Positions 33,720-41,814 of a stretch of DNA of 48,750 bases are shown in pieces. The position numbers and the translations under genes were made by a program. The number at the start of each line of letters is the position of its first letter. The first letter of the stretch is position 1. The notes beneath the pieces were generated by a model that was given only the letters and a program-made list of their open reading frames with translations, was not told the origin of the DNA and searched no databases. This stretch comes from Alphaproteobacteria bacterium (GTDB lineage: Bacteria > Pseudomonadota > Alphaproteobacteria > MPNO01 > VGEU01): positions 1 to 48,750 of the forward strand of contig VGEU01000015.1 in assembly GCA_016869145.1 (NCBI GenBank), written 5' to 3'.

Positions 33720-34115
33720 ATGACCGACATCACGCTCGTCGTCCCGCCGGGGATGCAGAACATCTATGACCAGAAGCGCTACGCGCCCGGCGTGCGGGTC
33801 GGCGATCTCCTGTTCGTGTCCGGCATGCTGGGGCGCGACGAAGCGCTTCGCGTCATCGCCGATCCCGAGGCCCAGTTCGCCCAGGTGTTCGAGAACACGC
33901 TCAAGGTGCTGCGGGCGGCGGGGGCGGATTTCTCCGACGTGGTCGAGTTCGTCGGCTATTTCACGCATCTGCAACGCGACTTCGCGCTGTTCCAGAGAGT
34001 GAAGGACCGCTACGTGACGAAGGACTTCCCGGCGCAGACGGCGATCGGTGTGACCGAGCTGTCGACGCCGGGTCTCCTGGTCGAGCTCAAATGCGTGGCG
34101 CGCCTACGCCGCTAG
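33720..34115 (+). CDS. ridA: RidA-family enamine/imine deaminase
   Basis: 131 residues from the ATG at 33720, with GGGAGG 4 bases upstream. The YjgF/RidA fold shows KRYAPGVRVGDLLFVSGMLG, FENTLKVLRAAGADFSDVVEF, and FPAQTAIGVTELSTPGLLVEL. The conserved Arg of RidA deaminases (usually in R-[TSV]-x-V) is here replaced around QTAIGV, so it may belong to a non-deaminating Rid subgroup. The 3' end overlaps the convergent regulator by 12 bases. Confidence 0.85.
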   Translation: MTDITLVVPPGMQNIYDQKRYAPGVRVGDLLFVSGMLGRDEALRVIADPEAQFAQVFENTLKVLRAAGADFSDVVEFVGYFTHLQRDFALFQRVKDRYVTKDFPAQTAIGVTELSTPGLLVELKCVARLRR

Positions 34116-34766
34116 CGATCGGTCGGTCGCGTGACCGGAGGCGATGAGGGCGGCCCGCGTCCGGTTGGTGACGCCGAGCCGCTGCAGGATCGCCGTGATG
34201 TGGACCCGGACCGTCTTCTCGGATAGTCCGAGGGCGGTTGCGATCTCGGTGTTGGATTTGCCGAGACCGAGCTGGCCGAGCACCTCGCTCTGGCGCGGGG
34301 TGAGCCGGGCGAGGACATTGGAGGGCATGATCGGCGGTGCGCTGCCCTGGATCGCGGCGGCCGTCGCGGGCGGATCGAGGAGCTTGCGCGGCACATAGAC
34401 ATCGCCGTCGAGGACATGGCGCACGGCGCGGCAGAACTCGTCGACCGCGATCGACTTCGGAATGAACCCGGCCGCGCCGGCGTCGAGCGCGGCGAGCGCC
34501 TCGTGGCGCATCCCGCACGGGGCGGTCGCGTGTATCGGGGTTGCGGGGCATTGCGCCCGGAGCGTCCTGAGGCCGCCATGGCGCTCGACGCCCGTGATCG
34601 CAATATTGGCGATGATCAGGCCGACATCAGGTCGGTGGGCGACGTGCTGGATGGCCTGCTCGAGCGATGTGGCCCGTGCCACCTGGACGCCCGGCTCGAG
34701 GCAGGTGAGCGCCGTTTCGATACCAATCTGCCAGATCGAGTTGTCATCGATGACGAGGACGTGCAT
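34104..34766 (-). CDS. LuxR-type regulator with a receiver domain lacking the phosphoacceptor Asp
   Basis: 220 residues: receiver domain 1-120 and LuxR/GerE helix-turn-helix about 150-215 (LTPRQSEVLGQLGLGKSNTEIATALGLSEKTVRVHI). The acidic pair Asp7-Asp8 and Lys104 are present, but the strand that should carry the phosphorylated Asp reads LIIANIAI (50-57). It is therefore a pseudo-receiver, controlled by ligand or partner binding or constitutively active. It lies near a second receiver protein (35095) but in a separate unit. Confidence 0.88.
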   Translation of the reverse strand: MHVLVIDDNSIWQIGIETALTCLEPGVQVARATSLEQAIQHVAHRPDVGLIIANIAITGVERHGGLRTLRAQCPATPIHATAPCGMRHEALAALDAGAAGFIPKSIAVDEFCRAVRHVLDGDVYVPRKLLDPPATAAAIQGSAPPIMPSNVLARLTPRQSEVLGQLGLGKSNTEIATALGLSEKTVRVHITAILQRLGVTNRTRAALIASGHATDRSLAA

Positions 34767-35094
34767 GCCGTCGCTCCTGTCCGACTATCAGCGTTTACGC
34801 GGCTATTGCTCGTGCATAATTTCGACTACCTACGCGGCCCCGGCGTAGACATTCGCCCCAACCGGGATACGCAACGGAACCAATCAATTGTCGCAAGATT
34901 TGCATCGATTGCTGAATGAATGGTCAATGCCTACCGTTGTGTGGAGGTTTCTCGCCTCCCCTGACGGGCGCGGCGTGGAAGATCCTGTTCGGGCTGCCGG
35001 CGGTCGCGGCGATTGCCCGGCCGGCCTGTCACGACAGCGCGCTATCCAGCCGGTGGCGATGGCGCTCGGCGTCGGCGCCTTGCCCTTAGAGGGC
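34767..35094. other. Gene-free spacer upstream of the LuxR-type regulator
   Basis: 328 bases. The part next to the regulator start (34800-34930) is AT-richer and probably holds its promoter. The remainder is GC-rich with a small GGAGG...CCTCC inverted repeat near 34942-34960. No convincing ORF, tRNA or repeat was found. Confidence 0.5.
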
Positions 35095-36021
35095 TCAGGC
35101 GGGGCCGCCGAGGACGCTCGCGATCTCGCGGCCGATCGACACGGTGTTGCGCGATGGCCTGATGGCGGCCCGCAAGCCGAGCGCGGGGTGCTTGAGGATC
35201 GCGATCTGCTTCTCGTTCGGCCCGCCGTCCTCGGCGCTCAACCGGTAGGCGTGGCTCCGGATGGCGTCGGCCATCGGCACGACGTGCTCGAACTTGGGCT
35301 CCTGCACGCGCGCATTGAGGTCGAGCGCGAGCTCGGTGATGCGCTCGAGCCGGGCCGCGAGCATGTAGCGCTCGCCGGAGGCCATCACGCGCGGCAGGTC
35401 ATCGGCGATGTTGCCGAGCTCGACGGCGATGCTCTCGATCTTGCGCGCGCTGATGCTGCCGATGGCGACCTCGAGCTGGGCGCGGCCGGTTTCCTCGTCC
35501 CACTGGCCGAGGGCCTTGGCGCGCACCACGTTGGGCGGCCGGAACATCGGCGTGTCGAGCCCCGGCCGGGCCTGGGTTCGCCGGTCGGGGCCGACATAGT
35601 GCGGCGTGACCACGAAGAGCTTCCGCTTCTGGATGATCGACCAGACGCGGGCGAGGATCTGGTTCGGCGCGACCGGGGCGGCGAGCAGGAAATCGGTGCC
35701 GCAGTCGATGGCGCCGCGGACGACGTCGCCGGTCGCCTGCCAGGTCATGTAGATGACCGGGAGAAACGGGTCGAGCCCGACCTCGTGATGGCGGAGCGTC
35801 GCGATGAACTGGTTCACGTCGCCGCCGCGGAGATCGGCGTCGCAGATCAGGAGATCGGGCGGCGGGTTCGCGTAGAGGACGTCGGTCAGCTCATGGATGT
35901 CGGCCGTGTCGATCACGTGGCGGAAGCCGCAGTCGTTGAGCGCCATCTTGACGCTGTGGCGGACGAACGCGCGCGAGTCGGCGAGGACGATGCGGATATC
36001 CTGAAGCTTCAACTGCGCCAC
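35095..36021 (-). CDS. Receiver-domain protein with a helical C-terminal region
   Basis: 308 residues (GTG start). The receiver domain covers about 1-135 with the phosphoacceptor Asp61 in PDLLICDADL. The conserved Lys-Pro near the end of the domain reads FLLAAPVAP, so the Lys is missing. It is followed by YVGPDRRTQARPG, a PDRR motif common after receivers in alphaproteobacterial chemotaxis-linked regulators, then a long helical segment without a DNA-binding domain. It is probably a two-component output or scaffold protein; partner unknown. Confidence 0.78.
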   Translation of the reverse strand: MAQLKLQDIRIVLADSRAFVRHSVKMALNDCGFRHVIDTADIHELTDVLYANPPPDLLICDADLRGGDVNQFIATLRHHEVGLDPFLPVIYMTWQATGDVVRGAIDCGTDFLLAAPVAPNQILARVWSIIQKRKLFVVTPHYVGPDRRTQARPGLDTPMFRPPNVVRAKALGQWDEETGRAQLEVAIGSISARKIESIAVELGNIADDLPRVMASGERYMLAARLERITELALDLNARVQEPKFEHVVPMADAIRSHAYRLSAEDGGPNEKQIAILKHPALGLRAAIRPSRNTVSIGREIASVLGGPA

Positions 36022-36213
36022 GCCGGCCGACCGTCGCGAGGGTTTCGGAGCATTTCGGGCAAAAGCTGGTATGGAACCGTGAAGGTTCGGTTAGGAGCCC
36101 CGGGCCGGCCGAGAAAATCGCGCGAGATAGGGCTTTCAACCCGGGGGCGGTCGGGTGATACTCGCCGGCGCATGCCCGCGGCGGTAGCGGTGCCGGTCTC
36201 TTGGAGGCTAAGG

Positions 36214-37455
36214 ATGGATACGGGTACGGAGAGTTTTCGCGAATTGCCGATCAAGCAGATGGATCGTCGGACCTCGACGTCGGATGTCCTCGTCCATGCC
36301 GCGCGCCAGGCGCGCGATCGCCACTATGAGGACTATCTGATCATCGACGTCGATGCGCATCATTTCGAGTCCGAGTCCTGGAAGGAGGTCATCGACTACA
36401 TCCAGGACCCGGTCATCAAGGACCTCGGCAAGAGCATGGAGCGGCTCGACGGGACCAATCCCGGCTCGCTCCTCAACGCCCAGCCGGGCCTCAACTTCCA
36501 GAACGTCGGCGGCCGCATCCCGCACTCGGGCGGCCTCCGCGGCGAGCCGATCGACGACAAGTCCGTGCACCGTGACGTCATCCTCGCCCGGCGGGCGATG
36601 GAGAATCTCGGCATCGACTACCAGGTGATCTTCCCGACGCCCATGCTCGGCCTCGGCCTGCACCCGCAGCCGAACCTCGAGATCGAGATCTCGTTCGCCT
36701 ATAACCGCTGGCTCACCGAGCGCATCCTGTCCGGCGACGACCGGCTGACCGCCCTCATCTATCTGCCGATGTGCGATCCCGAGGCGGCGATGAAGACGGT
36801 CGAGGAGTTCGGCGACAAGAAGGGCGTCGTCGGCTTCAACATCACCTCGGTCCGGCACAAGCCGGTCCACTACAACCAGTACATGAAGCTCTATCGCGCC
36901 ATCGAGGAGCGCGGGCTCACGCTCGGCTTCCACGCCGGCCCGACCTGGGAGGACGAGTGGACCTCGCAGCTCGACCGCTTCATCGGCATCCACGCGATCT
37001 CGTTCGTGCTGTGCAATCTCGTGCACATGACCAACTGGGTGCTGCACGGCCTGCCGGAGCGCTTCCCGAAGCTGCCGGTGATGTGGATCGAGAGCGGGCT
37101 CGCCTGGGTGCCGTTCATGATGCAGCGGCTGGACAACGAGTATCTGATGCGGAGCTCCGAGGCGCCACTCCTCAAGCGGCTTCCGAGCGAGTACATGCGC
37201 GAGATGTACTACACCTCGCAGCCGATCGAGCGCACCAACATGAAGCTCCTGCAGTCGACCTTCGAGGCGATCAAGGCCGATACGCAGCTTCTCTATGCGT
37301 CCGACTGGCCGCACTGGGACTTCGATGCGCCCTCGACCATCATGGACATCCCGTTCCTGACCGAGCAGGCCAAGCGCAACATCCTCGGCCTCAACGCCAA
37401 CCGGCTGTTCAAGCTCGACCTGCCGAAGGAAAAGAAGAAGTTCGCCGCCGAGTAG
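36214..37455 (+). CDS. Amidohydrolase family 2 (ACMSD-like) metal-dependent hydrolase/decarboxylase
   Basis: 413 residues from the ATG at 36214, with GGAGG 7 bases upstream; the frame is open further left but without coding character. The metal-binding N-terminal strand is DVDAHHFES, followed by GLTLGFHAGPTW (His), MWIESGLAWVPFMMQRLDNEY, and ASDWPHWDFD with the catalytic Asp. Related enzymes decarboxylate 2-amino-3-carboxymuconate semialdehyde, resorcylates or salicylates. In this setting an aromatic-acid decarboxylase is likely. It ends at a strong terminator. Confidence 0.9.
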   Translation: MDTGTESFRELPIKQMDRRTSTSDVLVHAARQARDRHYEDYLIIDVDAHHFESESWKEVIDYIQDPVIKDLGKSMERLDGTNPGSLLNAQPGLNFQNVGGRIPHSGGLRGEPIDDKSVHRDVILARRAMENLGIDYQVIFPTPMLGLGLHPQPNLEIEISFAYNRWLTERILSGDDRLTALIYLPMCDPEAAMKTVEEFGDKKGVVGFNITSVRHKPVHYNQYMKLYRAIEERGLTLGFHAGPTWEDEWTSQLDRFIGIHAISFVLCNLVHMTNWVLHGLPERFPKLPVMWIESGLAWVPFMMQRLDNEYLMRSSEAPLLKRLPSEYMREMYYTSQPIERTNMKLLQSTFEAIKADTQLLYASDWPHWDFDAPSTIMDIPFLTEQAKRNILGLNANRLFKLDLPKEKKKFAAE

Positions 37456-37475
37456 AGCGCCGACGCCATAACGAG

Positions 37476-37504
37476 AGGGCCGGCGACCAATGGTCGCCGG
37501 CCCT
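37476..37504 (+). terminator. Strong intrinsic terminator of the amidohydrolase gene
   Basis: A 13-bp perfect stem (37476-37488 with 37492-37504, loop AAT) followed by TCGCTTTTGATC, 20 bases past the stop codon. Confidence 0.85.
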
Positions 37505-37561
37505 TCGCTTTTGATCCCTTCGCTTTTGATCCGTTCGCTCTTGAGCCGTACGCTTTTGGTC
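37502..37561. repeat. Four tandem 15-bp units behind a terminator
   Basis: ccttcgcttttgatc occurs twice exactly (37502-37516, 37517-37531), then as cgttcgctcttgagc and cgtacgcttttggtc. Each unit repeats the T-rich tail of the terminator that overlaps the first unit. Confidence 0.8.
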
Positions 37562-37569
37562 CGTCGCGG

Positions 37570-37671
37570 TCAGCCCGCGGCGACGGCGAGGGCGACGGCG
37601 GTCATCCCGATGCCGGCGGCGAGGCTGGAGCGGACGAAGATCGAGTGAAGACCACGCGGCCTGTATTTCAT
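37570..37671 (-). CDS. Candidate 33-residue single-helix membrane protein
   Basis: ATG at 37671 is preceded by GGGAGAAAGG at 4-12 bases. The peptide opens with a basic MKYRPRGLHSIFVR and then has about 20 small hydrophobic residues ending ALAVAAG. Composition fits a small inner-membrane protein. It occupies the gap between the amidohydrolase and the decarboxylase-like gene, on the other strand. No homolog is recognised. Confidence 0.4.
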   Translation of the reverse strand: MKYRPRGLHSIFVRSSLAAGIGMTAVALAVAAG

Positions 37672-37799
37672 GACGCCTTTCTCCCAGTGGCTGGTCTAGC
37701 TGTCGCTGGCGGCGCCGATCAGAGCGCGCCCGATAGGCGTGAGGTGGTATCCCCGCCGAGCCAGGCAAGAGACAGGACGGAGAGATCGACGGAGCCATC

Positions 37800-38789
37800 A
37801 TGACGCGTCTCGCCCTCTCGCTCGCCTGCGGTCCCTATGACCGGACCGAGGCGCTCCGCCTCGGTGTCGTCCAGGTCGAGGGCGTCGATCTCACCTATGT
37901 GCCGATCCAGTCGCCGCCCGAGATCTTCGCGCGCATGGTCAAGGCGCACGCGTTCGATGCGGCGGAGATGTCCACCGCACATTATCTGACGCTCAAGGCG
38001 CGCGGCCCGTTCCCCTATGTCGCGATCCCGGTCTTCCCGTCGCGGCTCTTCCGCCACGGGTTCATCTTCGTCAACCGCCGATCCGGCATCCGCGCGCCCA
38101 ACGACCTCGAGGGCCGCCGCATCGGCGTCCAGGAGTATCGCCAGACCGCGGCGGTCTGGATCCGGGGCATACTCGCCGACGAATACGGGGTCTCGTTCGC
38201 GAATGTGCACTGGGTCGAGGGTGGGGTCGATGCGCCGCGCCGCACCGACGACGACATGGATCTCCGCCCGCTGGTCCCGGTCGCGCTGACGCGGGCCGGC
38301 GAGGGCGAGACGCTCAACGGCCTCCTCGCCGCGGGCCGCATCGATGCGCTGATCGGCGCCCGGCGGCCGTCATCGCTCGGCAGCGTGCCCGACGTCGTCC
38401 GCCTGTTCGAGGACTATCGCGCGGTCGAGCGCAGCTATTTCATCCGCACCGGCATCTACCCGATCATGCATACGATTGTGCTGCGCGAGGACCTCCTCGC
38501 ACGCCAACCGTGGCTCGCCGAGAGCCTCTTCAAGGCGTTCGTCGCGGCGAAGTCGTGGGCGCTTCGCGAGATGCGCTTCAGCGGCGCGCAGCGCTTCATG
38601 CTGCCGTGGATGTTCCACGAGATCGACGAGATCGACCGCCTGTTCGGCGGCGATCCCTGGCCCTACGGGATCGAGCCGAACCGCAAGACGCTCGAGACCC
38701 TGATGCGCTATCTCGCCGATCAGCGTTTCGTCGAGCGCGTGGTCCCGATCGACCCGTTGTTCGCGCCCATCGTCGGCTGGGAGGAATAG
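37800..38789 (+). CDS. 4,5-dihydroxyphthalate-decarboxylase-like protein (binding-protein fold)
   Basis: 329 residues without signal peptide. MTRLALSLACGPYDRTEAL, then AEMSTAHYLTLKARG, FVNRRSGIRAPNDLEGRRIGVQEYRQTAAVWIRGIL and EDYRAVERSYFIRTGIYPIMHTIVLR match the family containing Pht5-type 4,5-dihydroxyphthalate decarboxylase. This family has an ABC-binding-protein-like fold but works in the cytoplasm. Together with Rieske oxygenases and CoA ligases it hints at phthalate-like substrates, but many family members are of unknown function. Confidence 0.85.
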   Translation: MTRLALSLACGPYDRTEALRLGVVQVEGVDLTYVPIQSPPEIFARMVKAHAFDAAEMSTAHYLTLKARGPFPYVAIPVFPSRLFRHGFIFVNRRSGIRAPNDLEGRRIGVQEYRQTAAVWIRGILADEYGVSFANVHWVEGGVDAPRRTDDDMDLRPLVPVALTRAGEGETLNGLLAAGRIDALIGARRPSSLGSVPDVVRLFEDYRAVERSYFIRTGIYPIMHTIVLREDLLARQPWLAESLFKAFVAAKSWALREMRFSGAQRFMLPWMFHEIDEIDRLFGGDPWPYGIEPNRKTLETLMRYLADQRFVERVVPIDPLFAPIVGWEE

Positions 38790-39234
38790 CGCGCGCGCAT
38801 TGCCGGACCGCCGTGCGCGACCTACATCGCATTCCATGGACAGTCGGAAGCGCGATCGCGATGCCCGTCTCGGGACGGAGGAGGCCCCCGGTCTCGCCGC
38901 GTTGTGCGGCCTCGCCTCGCGATTCAATCTTCGTTAACCGGGGGTTTAAGTCGCCCTTAACACGACCTAGCTATTGAGGAGATGTTCGCGACTTCTCCCT
39001 CGTCGCGTTCAATGCGCGCCGCACCAGGGGCTTACTCCCACCTATGCCTCCCTGTACCCTGTTGCGACTGGCGGAGCCTTACAGTAGCGCAACTTTGGCT
39101 CCGTCGATTTTTTGATGACAGCACGGTTTCGATAGAGGCGCAAGACGCCGCCGTATCGCGTTGCCGATGCCGGCGCGTTCGGTCATGCTCGTGCCGTCGC
39201 GCTAGGTGCGGCGGGTGACGGCGGCGGGAGCGCC
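38790..39234. other. 445-base intergenic region with a CtrA-type site
   Basis: It contains the TTAA cluster at 38934-38961 and an AT-richer stretch to about 39120 with a TTTTTT run near 39109. An ORF at 38982-39218 exists but its ATG has a ribosome site with no spacing and the composition is not coding-like. It probably carries the promoter of the VOC / ammonia-lyase operon, or an undetected small RNA. Confidence 0.5.
38934..38961 (+). promoter_or_regulatory. Candidate CtrA binding site
   Basis: TTAA (38946-38949), 7 bases, TTAAC (38957-38961) is the full alphaproteobacterial CtrA consensus TTAA-N7-TTAA. A third half-site TTAAC starts at 38934, 8 bases ahead of the first. Confidence 0.5.
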
Positions 39235-39621
39235 ATGGCGAACGGTCGGGTTCTCGGCATCGGCGGCGTCTTCTCCAAGAGCCCGGCGCCGGCGGCGCGC
39301 GCCGATTGGTATCGCCGCGTCCTCGGCCTCGATCCGGAGCCGGGCGGCGCGGTTGTGTTCACGGCCTATGATCTCGCCGACCGCGTCGGCGCCATGCAGA
39401 TCCTCGCGCCCTTTCCCGCGGACACCGACTATTTCGCGCCGTCGACCGCGCCGTTCATGATCAATCTCGTCGTCGACGATCTCGCCGCCATGCTGGCGCG
39501 CGCGGCCGCGGCCGGCGTCGTGCCGGTCTGGCGCGACGACGACGGCCCGCAGGGACGCTTTGCGCATTTGATCGACCCGGACGGAATCAAGATCGAGCTG
39601 TGGGAGCCGCGCGGGCTCTGA
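39235..39621 (+). CDS. VOC-superfamily (glyoxalase/bleomycin-resistance) protein
   Basis: 128 residues with two beta-alpha-beta3 halves: FSKSPAPAARADWYRRVLGL near the start and LIDPDGIKIELWEPRG at the end, the latter with the C-terminal metal-binding Glu. VOC enzymes include extradiol dioxygenases, epimerases and lyases. The N-terminal half seems to lack the usual His/Glu ligand (FSKS). First gene of an operon; the ammonia-lyase gene follows after 4 bases. Confidence 0.88.
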   Translation: MANGRVLGIGGVFSKSPAPAARADWYRRVLGLDPEPGGAVVFTAYDLADRVGAMQILAPFPADTDYFAPSTAPFMINLVVDDLAAMLARAAAAGVVPVWRDDDGPQGRFAHLIDPDGIKIELWEPRGL

Positions 39622-39625
39622 GCCG

Positions 39626-40828
39626 ATGGATCTCTCCGGTTTCGCGGGCACGCTCCTTCTCAATCCGCGTCACGCGCCCGAGCGCCTCGCGATCGACCGT
39701 GACGCCGGCGCGCGGGCGCGGGCGACGATCGCGTCCTGGCCGGGCTACACGCCGACGCCCGTCACCGATCTCACCCGGCTCGCCCAGACGCTCGGGGTCG
39801 GGCGCCTCGCCTACAAGGACGAAGGCGGGCGCTTCGGCCTCGGCAGCTTCAAGGCGCTCGGCGGCGCCTATGGTGTCTTCCGCGTCGTCGCGCGCAGGGT
39901 CGCGACCGAGACCGGACAGGAGCCGACCGTCGCGGCGCTTCTCGACGGACGCCACCGCGAACGTGTTGCCGCTCTCACGGTCTCGACCGCGACCGACGGC
40001 AACCACGGCCGCTCGGTCGCCTGGGGCGCATCGTTGTTCGGCTGCCGCGCGGTGATCTACATCCCGCATGATTGCAGCCCCGGCCGCGCCGCGGCGATCG
40101 CGCACTACGGCGCCGCGGTGGTCCGCACTGACGGCGGCTACGATGCGACGGTGCGGCGCTGCGCCGCCGATGCGTCTCGCGAGGGCCGCATCCTCGTCGC
40201 CGATACCGCGTGGCCGGGCTACACCGAGATCCCGGGCTGGGTGACGGACGGCTATACGCTGATGGTCGCCGAGGCGCTCGCCGCGATCGGCGGGCCGCCG
40301 AGCCATGTCTTCGTCCAGGGCGGCGTCGGCGCGCTCGCCGCCGCGCTCGCCGGGCACCTGATCGAGTGCGCCGGTCCGGGCGCGGTACGCGTGGTCGTGG
40401 TCGAGCCCGACGGCGCGGCCTGCCTTCACGCGAGCGCCGCCGCCGGCCGCCCGACCGCCGCGCGCGCACCCGTCCACAGCGTCATGGCGGGGCTCAATTG
40501 CGGCGAGGTCTCGACGCTCGCCTGGGACGTCCTCGACCGCGCCGCGTTCGCGTTCATGACGGTGCCCGATGATGTGACCGCGCCGACGATGCGGCTTCTC
40601 GCCGACCACCGGCCGCCGATCGTCGCGGGCGAGTCCGCGATCGCCGGGCTCGCCGGCGCGATCGTGGCGGCGCGCGATCCGGCGATGCGGGCGGCGCTTC
40701 AACTTTCGGAGCGGAGCGCTATCTTGCTGTTCGGGACCGAGCGGGATACCGATCCCGCGATCTACACGGAAATGGTCGGCCGCAGCGCGCCCGAGGTCCT
40801 TGAGGGGAGTGGGAGAGGCCATGGCTGA
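39626..40828 (+). CDS. dpaL: Diaminopropionate ammonia-lyase-like PLP enzyme
   Basis: 400 residues, fold-type II PLP family. YKDEGGRFGLGSFKALGG carries the Schiff-base Lys; STATDGNHGRSVAWGA is the substrate/cofactor loop. VFVQGGVGALAAALAGH is the phosphate-binding Gly loop and GLNCGEVSTLAWDVL is diagnostic for diaminopropionate ammonia-lyase. The enzyme splits 2,3-diaminopropionate to pyruvate and ammonia. It overlaps the following gene by 8 bases, so a coupled uptake or sensing function is likely. Confidence 0.88.
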   Translation: MDLSGFAGTLLLNPRHAPERLAIDRDAGARARATIASWPGYTPTPVTDLTRLAQTLGVGRLAYKDEGGRFGLGSFKALGGAYGVFRVVARRVATETGQEPTVAALLDGRHRERVAALTVSTATDGNHGRSVAWGASLFGCRAVIYIPHDCSPGRAAAIAHYGAAVVRTDGGYDATVRRCAADASREGRILVADTAWPGYTEIPGWVTDGYTLMVAEALAAIGGPPSHVFVQGGVGALAAALAGHLIECAGPGAVRVVVVEPDGAACLHASAAAGRPTAARAPVHSVMAGLNCGEVSTLAWDVLDRAAFAFMTVPDDVTAPTMRLLADHRPPIVAGESAIAGLAGAIVAARDPAMRAALQLSERSAILLFGTERDTDPAIYTEMVGRSAPEVLEGSGRGHG

Positions 40829-41792
40829 CCGGATCAAGATCACGCTCGCCGCCGGATCGGGCGTCACGTTCGGGGTCGACGACATTTCCTGCGCCACCGC
40901 GACGACCCATGGATTCTGGGAGCGCGAAGGCCTCGACGTCACCTGGATCCCGCGCCACGGCGGCGTCCAGGCGCTCGCCGCGGTGCTCGACGGCTCGGCC
41001 GATGTCTCCTATGGCGGGCTCGGACCGGTCCTCCATGCGCGCGCGAGCGGAAAGCCGGTCCGCATCGTCGTCTCGATGGCGCGCGGCCTCGCCCAGAACC
41101 TCGTCGTCCAGAAGCGCATCGCGACGCCGGCCGCGCTCGCCAGCGTGAGCTGGGCGCTCGACGGCTTCGGCGCTTTGAGCCACCACCTCGCGCGCCTCGT
41201 CCTCAAGTCCCTCGGCATCGACGAGAAGACGATCCGCTGGGAGGCGGTCGGCCCGCCGCCCGAGCGCATCGAGCGGCTTCTCGCCGATACGATCGATGCC
41301 TCGCAGATCCGGGTCGAGGAGGCGATCTCCTTGAGCCGGGCGCATCCCGAGCGGCTCCGCACGCTCCTCGGGTTCTCCGATCTGAAGCGGCTCGTCCCGG
41401 TTCAGCCGCACGGCGTGCTGGCGACCACGGAGGCCTTCGAGAAGGCGAATCCGGAGGCGCTCCGCCGGCTCGCGCGCGGCATGATGCGTGCCTCGCGCGC
41501 GCTCCATGACGAACGCGCCGTGTTCGAGACCGCGATCGCGCGCCATGTCACCATCGCGCTGACGCCCGAGGTTGTCCGCTCGATCTGGCAGCAGGAGCAC
41601 GACACCGGCGGCTTCGCGGTCAACGGCGAGCTCACGCGGAAGCACTGGGCGGAGCAGATGCGGCTCTATTTCGAGCTCAATCCCGAGCTCCGCCGCGTCA
41701 CGCGCGCGGAGGTGATCGCGGACGGCTTCGTCGCCGATGCGCTCGCGCGGATCGGCACCCATCCGGCGCCGTTCGACCAGCCGGGAACCTGA
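40821..41792 (+). CDS. NitT/TauT-type binding-protein-fold protein without signal peptide
   Basis: 323 residues from the ATG at 40821, preceded by GGGAGTGGGAGAGG and overlapping the upstream stop. The fold is that of ABC substrate-binding proteins (FWEREGLDVTWIPRHGGVQALAAVLDGSADVSYGGLGPVLHARA), but the product starts MADRIKITLAAGSGV with no signal peptide or lipobox. It would stay in the cytoplasm unless an unseen start exists. It may be an enzyme of the THI5/Pht5-like kind or a ligand sensor for the operon. Confidence 0.8.
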   Translation: MADRIKITLAAGSGVTFGVDDISCATATTHGFWEREGLDVTWIPRHGGVQALAAVLDGSADVSYGGLGPVLHARASGKPVRIVVSMARGLAQNLVVQKRIATPAALASVSWALDGFGALSHHLARLVLKSLGIDEKTIRWEAVGPPPERIERLLADTIDASQIRVEEAISLSRAHPERLRTLLGFSDLKRLVPVQPHGVLATTEAFEKANPEALRRLARGMMRASRALHDERAVFETAIARHVTIALTPEVVRSIWQQEHDTGGFAVNGELTRKHWAEQMRLYFELNPELRRVTRAEVIADGFVADALARIGTHPAPFDQPGT

Positions 41793-41814
41793 TCGCCGTC
41801 CGGCGGGGTCGTCG

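Noticed and set aside
34939-35090. Gene remnant reading LTGAAWKILFGLPAVAAIARPA in the spacer before the receiver gene
   Set aside because: Only about 20 residues look membrane-like and no start or homology could be supported.
34888-36213. Long N-terminal extension of the amidohydrolase
   Set aside because: It runs antisense through the receiver-domain gene at 35095-36021; the ribosome site and family start are at 36214.
37502-37561. CRISPR-like array
   Set aside because: Units are contiguous 15-mers without spacers and no cas gene is nearby.
38982-39218. 78-residue ORF in the gap before the VOC gene
   Set aside because: The GAGGAG touches the ATG with no spacing, and the peptide is Ser/Arg/Cys-rich without fold or homology.
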